A stretch of 64,000 nt of DNA from Deinandra increscens subsp. villosa (taxonomy: Eukaryota; Streptophyta; Magnoliopsida; Asterales; Asteraceae), in contig JBCNJP010000003.1 of the NCBI GenBank assembly GCA_039602395.1, forward strand, positions 20,236,956-20,300,955, given 5' to 3'. The notes under the pieces were generated by a model, which saw only the letters and a list, made by a program, of their open reading frames with translations, made no database searches and had not been told where the DNA came from. The translations under genes were made by a program, and so were the position numbers. Positions 58,537-64,000 of the stretch are shown here, one piece after another (position 1 is the first letter of the stretch; each line of letters starts with the position of its first letter).

Positions 58537-59821
58537 AGTTATTTGTTTGAGGTAGAGTGCCTGGAACATGTGTTCATGTGATATCACTCTGACCTAGACA
58601 TACGTCATCATAATGAACTCGTAGTAGGCGTCGTCATCGTTGCCGCCATCATCTAGATCTCCATCGGAATACGGGAGATGGTTGTGGTGGTGGTGATGGT
58701 GACGTTTTTGCCTTGACGGATCTGGTATTCATCGATGTATTCTCCCAAAGACAAAAACATTTTAATTCTTTCTATACCCACTTTGGATTTTAGAAAAAGC
58801 ACTCACAGTAGGCAAACATTAAACTGTTATTCGGGATGCCCTTCAACTACCGAACTTTCATCTATCTGGTCTTTTATGTCTGAATCTTGTGTGCAAGAAA
58901 TGGATTCAATGAGCATTGTTGATAAGACCCAAGAACCTTCTTGTAACAAGATTCAAAGATTCATCTGCAAATGTCTGGTATCCGTCGATGTATACCCCCT
59001 AAATGAACAGGTACATTATGGCAGTGGTGGTCGCCGGGGAAAGGGGAAATTTGAAAAAGAAGGGTTTGGTGGTGGTGTGAGACCGCCACAACTTGTTTTT
59101 TTTATTTTATTGTATTTTTTTGTTTAATTAAACTTATATTAATGATTTTAAAGGGAGGGGTATAATGGTTAATTCACAATTACTTAACAGAATTTTCTAA
59201 CGGCGTTAAGGGTCAGGGACTAAATCCAATATGGTTTGGCATACGTTTGGGACCATATCCGTAATAAATAAAAGCTAAGAACTAAACCTGAAATTCGTGC
59301 AAACCACAGGGACTAAATCCGTAATTTACTCTTATTTCATTCTTCACCCGTTTTTCCATCCTGAAGCTAAGAAGCCTGTGAAGTCAAATAGAAACCAAAT
59401 AAATACATTATGCTAAGATTTCACAACCAAAACCAACCAAACCAAGGCATGAATGATGCATAAAATATGTATAATTTGAATCACAGTAGTACTTGAGCCT
59501 CAAGTAATCCTTACACTTACTCTTGGAACTATCATACCTACTGGTTAAGTTATCATCGTTTACTTTGATAATGTCTCCGCCATCTACATTTTTTAAGAAC
59601 TCGGTTCTCCACCCATACCCCAAACATGTTAAGATAGATATCCATTTTGTTTAAGAAAGGTCAATATCGAAGTGATTCTCATTATTCATGCTCCGGCAAA
59701 CTACCAAAATATGCCAATATCTTCACGAAATGGTTGCCTCGTCCCCTATTTACAAAGTTCAAATTCAACCTTTGCATCCATCCCACTACCGTTAAGACTA
59801 AGAAGGTTTCTTTGCTATACA

Positions 59822-59945
<124 letters not shown>

Positions 59946-60550
59946 TGTAGTCAATATTGTATCAATTTCTTTTCTGCAATGAAATGATTAAAATGTAAGA
60001 TAATTTCAAAAATTACCCAACATGTATCTTATAGTATTAAACCCATAACAATCTATTAAAGATACCTCTCTTTAATTTACCATAGAATATCCCATCTAGA
60101 AATATATACTTCCAACATAATTTCACACTTGGTTCTTGGGTTTCTTACAAATTAATACCTAAGAGAAATAATTAGTAATATTAAAACAATTAAACATCTA
60201 CAGATGATCAAATTGTTCTTTCCGGTTTTATATCTGAATTTAATATAACTGAAATTGATCCAAAAGAAGATACAGAAATATAATGATGATAACAGTATAG
60301 ATAAGTGATTGATGGTATATTTTATCTCTCCAAACACTAACATATGGAAGTCTCTTTTGTGCTTCCTTTAAAAGCATGATATGCATCTTCTTGCTTTTCC
60401 ACAAAAACAAATAAATATCTCATGTGATGCCAGCTATTCTTTATTCTTCTCACTAACATCTTTTGGTGTGTTTTACAACTCTTTTTAAGCTCATCTCCAT
60501 CCCTAGCTAGCTTTGTTCAGTTTAAGGTATCATCGATCTTTTGGTAATTA

Positions 60551-63500
60551 ATGGAGGGATACCCTGAATTAAAGAAGATGATGATCAAACAACCTTGTGA
60601 AGATACAAGGCTAGAACTAAGGTTATGTCCTCCAGGAGATGGCTTTTACTCCATTTCTCATGACACCACTAGTCCACCCAAGATCCTTGTGTCGAAAAGC
60701 TCACACAAAAGGTATCTCTTAATCTGTGTCAAGAAGTTGCACTAAAGCAGTAAGGACGCTCATCTATTTCCACACCACTTTGCAAATATATTCTCAAACC
60801 GTCTATATATACTGACGGTTTGACTCTTTCAACGCTTAACCTTTCAAACATGAGACACCGTCTCACTGTTCCAAAGTTTGAGAAATCAAAAGTCGAAAAG
60901 TCAAAGTCAGACAGGCTTTTGATGTTTTGTAAACCGTAGTTTGATAATAATAGATTTGACGGTGTGAGAATACATATGATGAATTAATTCATGCTTAATG
61001 TAGGACTCTACTATTCTTACAACCGCGCGCTTTTCATATAGCACCGTTTAACTTTTTTAATGTTTGGCTTTTTCACACTTTGAAAACTCAAACAACGAGC
61101 CTTTGGCTTTCAAACGGCCGTTCATTAGCACGTGGAAATTAGATTAAGGTTAATTAGTATAAGAATATATATGACAGAGCCTTTTAAGTATATATGTATT
61201 AAGAATGAATATATATTTTTTTGTAGAGTTGCACAACCGTCTGAGGTGGTGGGATGGCCGCCGGTGAGAACATCGAGGAAGAACATTAGCAACTCCGGCA
61301 AGGTGGTGGCTTTGCCTGTAAAAGCTCAGAGGGATGGAAGTGGTGATCATAAGGAGACAAGCATGGATCAAGATAATAATAGTTTGTATGTAAAGATTAA
61401 TATGGATGGAGTTGCTATTGGAAGAAAGGTTGATCTCAAAGCTTATGATACTTATCAAAAACTATCCTCAGCTGTAGATGAACTCTTCCGAGGATTGCTG
61501 GCAGGTAATATAAAAACAACCGTTTTAGGCCACAAATTGTAGGGACCTTTAAAATTATACAAGTAAATAAATAAACTATTTTAATCATATTATAATTTGA
61601 GAATTGATGTGATGATCCACTAATTTTTGAAACGTGACTTTTTTTTATTAATATATAATATATAATATTCAAAATAAATTTAAATACATTGTTACATTAT
61701 TTCATTTGTGATTATAACACTCAGCCTAAACATTAACATTAGTTGCATATTTTTATGCTCTATAAAATTACATTTAGAAAGTTTCATATGTTTAAAAAAA
61801 AGTTAACAATTAAAAAGATATTGTTTTCAAAGTTTGTTTTAGCTAGGCCCCGCAAATATATATTGAACTGCCATGTTTTCTCTATAGAACATGAAGAAAC
61901 TTATACATTATATTTTTTTAATTAAGGTCATATATGTTTAACCGGATATATCCTTAATTGGCCTGCAATTAAAAAACACATGATACATATACACATATAC
62001 AAAGTTTAATTTATGAAGGTTTTAACTTTTAGAATTTAGAGTTTAATTTTTAACGCTTTAGTCTTTAAGCTTAGAATTTAGCTTTGAGGTTCAGGGTTTA
62101 GAGTTTTGCCATCGGGATTTTAGGTTTAAATATAGAGTTTAGCTTTTAGTTTTTAATTAGGGTTTAGCTTTAGATTTTAGCTTAGGGTTTAGATTTTAAC
62201 TTTAATTAAGGTTTAGATTTAAAGTTTAGCTTTAGCTTTTAAAAACCCAACAATGATTTGACGAGACGATCCCAACACTGCTAAAATAAGTTCAATCATC
62301 GGAGTTTATTTGAATCTGCGGTTCATCCTTTATCTAAAGTTCCCTTTTGAGCTCACCCCTAGGTGAGGGGTGACAATTGTGCATGTCTCGATTGTGAATC
62401 CAAATACGACATATATATTTATTCGAGTCAAATGCATTAACCTAACACAAACCAACTTAAAGTCATTTAGTTAGAATATGTTACGTATAACCCATTTATC
62501 TAAATGAGTCATAGTATAGCAGGTTCTAAACGGTCAAGTGGATTATAATCAAAATTGTAAATAGATAACCATGTCTTAAATGTGTTGGTATATATCGGTT
62601 GTAACGAGTTCTAATATATATTTGTTAAACTGGTTGATTTTGTAAAATGTATTACTTTTATTTCAATCTTATATGGGCTATCATGTCACTATATAATAAA
62701 CGAGTTTAAACAAGTGAAACGAAGATGACTTCTTGGAGTAAGCCTGTTTATATAGCGACCCAAGCATGAATATATATGTGAGAAATTAAAACTTGAAACC
62801 TAATTATTTTAATTTGTGTAGTGTTTGTATCATTAAAAAGTATATATATATTATATTTATCATAAATGATCATGTAAAAAGCATAAAGTAAAAATATAAC
62901 GTGACAATGATGAATATAAATACAAAATTACACAGATTAAATTCCCATATCATTTTTACAATATTATAACCTTCATGTACGTGTTTCACGATTACATTTT
63001 TTACAAAATGCACGTAATGTACAGTTTGTGAAAATCAACAAAAAATATTTAGAAAAAGCACTCAAGTGTTTCACAATTACAAATTTCCATATATCTATTT
63101 AAAGTTATATATATATTTTTTAATTTATGTTTAAAGTGTCAGCACCTAAATCGATCGTTATGGGTTCTAATTTATTTTTGAACTTTTCTATAGAAAAAGC
63201 ACCTTGTTTGCAAATATGCATCAAAATATATTTAAGAAATTAACAAGCTATATGCAACTAATTTCTTTGGATGCTTTATGGTTCCTATTAAAACCCAACT
63301 TTGCATGCATGCATACATAAAGGTTTAAAGTTCTATACTTTTATGATTTAGATTAGTTAATGCTTAATATACATACCCTAAAAGTCATGAGTACTTTTTA
63401 ATTCTCTTTTATTAGTATTTAAATTTATCCTTTTGTTAGCATATATATACTAATTCTTCCATTTTGTACGTGATTAGCTCAAGGAGACTCTTCTTCTTCT

Positions 63501-63830
63501 GCTATATCAACTAAGCAAACTGATATGACGACCGGATTACTGGACGGAACCGGAGAGTATACCTTAGTTTACCAGGACAATGAAGGAGATAGAATTCTTG
63601 TTGGTGATGTCCCTTGGAAGTGAGCATCATATCTAATCTGTTAACATATATTACTTTCTTTAGTTTAATTTTTCAAGTAAATATCAACAAACGAACATAT
63701 ATACGATCGAGTTACTCATGAGATTGATCATTTGTGTCATGTTTTGTGTAGCATGTTTATATCTTCAGCAAAGAGGCTTCGCGTGTTGAAGACATCTGAA
63801 TTATCCGTTTTTCATCAGCGGGATAACTAA
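60551..63830 (+). CDS. Aux/IAA auxin-response repressor, four exons (copy 2)
   Basis: Exons are 60551-60711, 61227-61504, 63478-63619 and 63752-63830, all GT-AG, giving 219 residues. EAR motif LELRL, degron VGWPPVR and the PB1 residues are unchanged from copy 1. Coding differences seen are Cys75 to Ser, one extra Ser codon in the serine run at the start of exon 3, and several silent changes; the exon 3 donor is GTGAGC instead of GTAAGC. Nothing disables it, so it is either a second functional gene or the other allele. Its role would be the same: auxin-degraded nuclear repressor of ARF targets. Confidence 0.95.
62013..62243. repeat. Degenerate telomere-like tract in intron 2 (copy 2)
   Basis: This is the counterpart of 23685-23915, essentially unchanged, in intron 2 of the second Aux/IAA copy. 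Confidence 0.5.
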
Positions 63831-64000
63831 CTGATTGTAAGTCATTGTCAAGATCAACTTGATTTCAAAGTTTGTTGACTTGAAAAGAATTGAATGTTAA
63901 GTTATATTGTAAAAGTTGTGCAAAGGTCTATGATAAAATAAATTTGAGCTTGCTTATTGATGTTTGATGTGTGATACTGATCAATATGTACAATTCACAT

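Overview
This window is nuclear DNA of a flowering plant, probably an Asteraceae species. The family placement is an inference from the style of the repeat families, not something the sequence proves. It is repeat-rich and has one recognisable cellular gene, an Aux/IAA auxin-response repressor of the IAA28/IAA18/IAA26 type. That gene appears twice (22223-25502 and 60551-63830, + strand, four exons each) because about 9.8 kb is present in two near-identical copies (15731-25672 and 54208-64000). Two runs of exactly 500 N (8596-9095, 53708-54207) are scaffold gaps, and the second copy starts at the edge of the second gap. An unmerged haplotype is therefore as likely as a true segmental duplication.

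Layout: 1-1883 is LTR-like DNA. 1884-4000 is a decayed Ty1/copia element on the minus strand. 4064 to about 8595 is a Sirevirus-like LTR, leader and gag with no pol. 9201-9711 is a 5'-truncated LINE tail. 12157-14450 is the 3' end of a minus-strand Sirevirus-like element (LTR, polypurine tract, third-ORF remnant). 15731-25672 is the first copy of the duplication: a copia-type LTR start, a 69-bp tandem array beside a minus-strand TATA box, a huge (TTA)n tract, then Aux/IAA.

26232-53707 is a nest of insertions. An RTE-type LINE fragment is cut by a Sirevirus (LTR 26758-27307, decayed gag and pol). Its pol is cut at the integrase by a 22.2-kb non-coding LTR retrotransposon (31434-53661, minus strand, TSD CCTAG); the pol frame resumes for 46 bp on the far side. 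Inside the large element are a 6.2-kb non-autonomous Helitron (33043-39270), a MITE (about 51593-52001) and a young 4.36-kb LTR element (43369-47724, TSD GGTGC). The young element's only gene is one intact 880-codon ORF of Sirevirus third-ORF type, with no gag or pol.

The most unusual pattern is that several unrelated-looking LTR elements each carry their own short palindromic or repeated motif, amplified in the LTR and leader and in one case inside gag: GGGCGGTACGCCC, GTTTACGATC, GTTCCTCCGGAAC, GCGAAACTG, AGTTCGGTTGAACT and CAGTCGACC/GGTCGACTG. Repeated LTR palindromes and multiplied polypurine tracts are, from memory, described for Sireviruses. The element-specific sequences, the spread into coding DNA, and an element reduced to the third ORF are the points worth pursuing.
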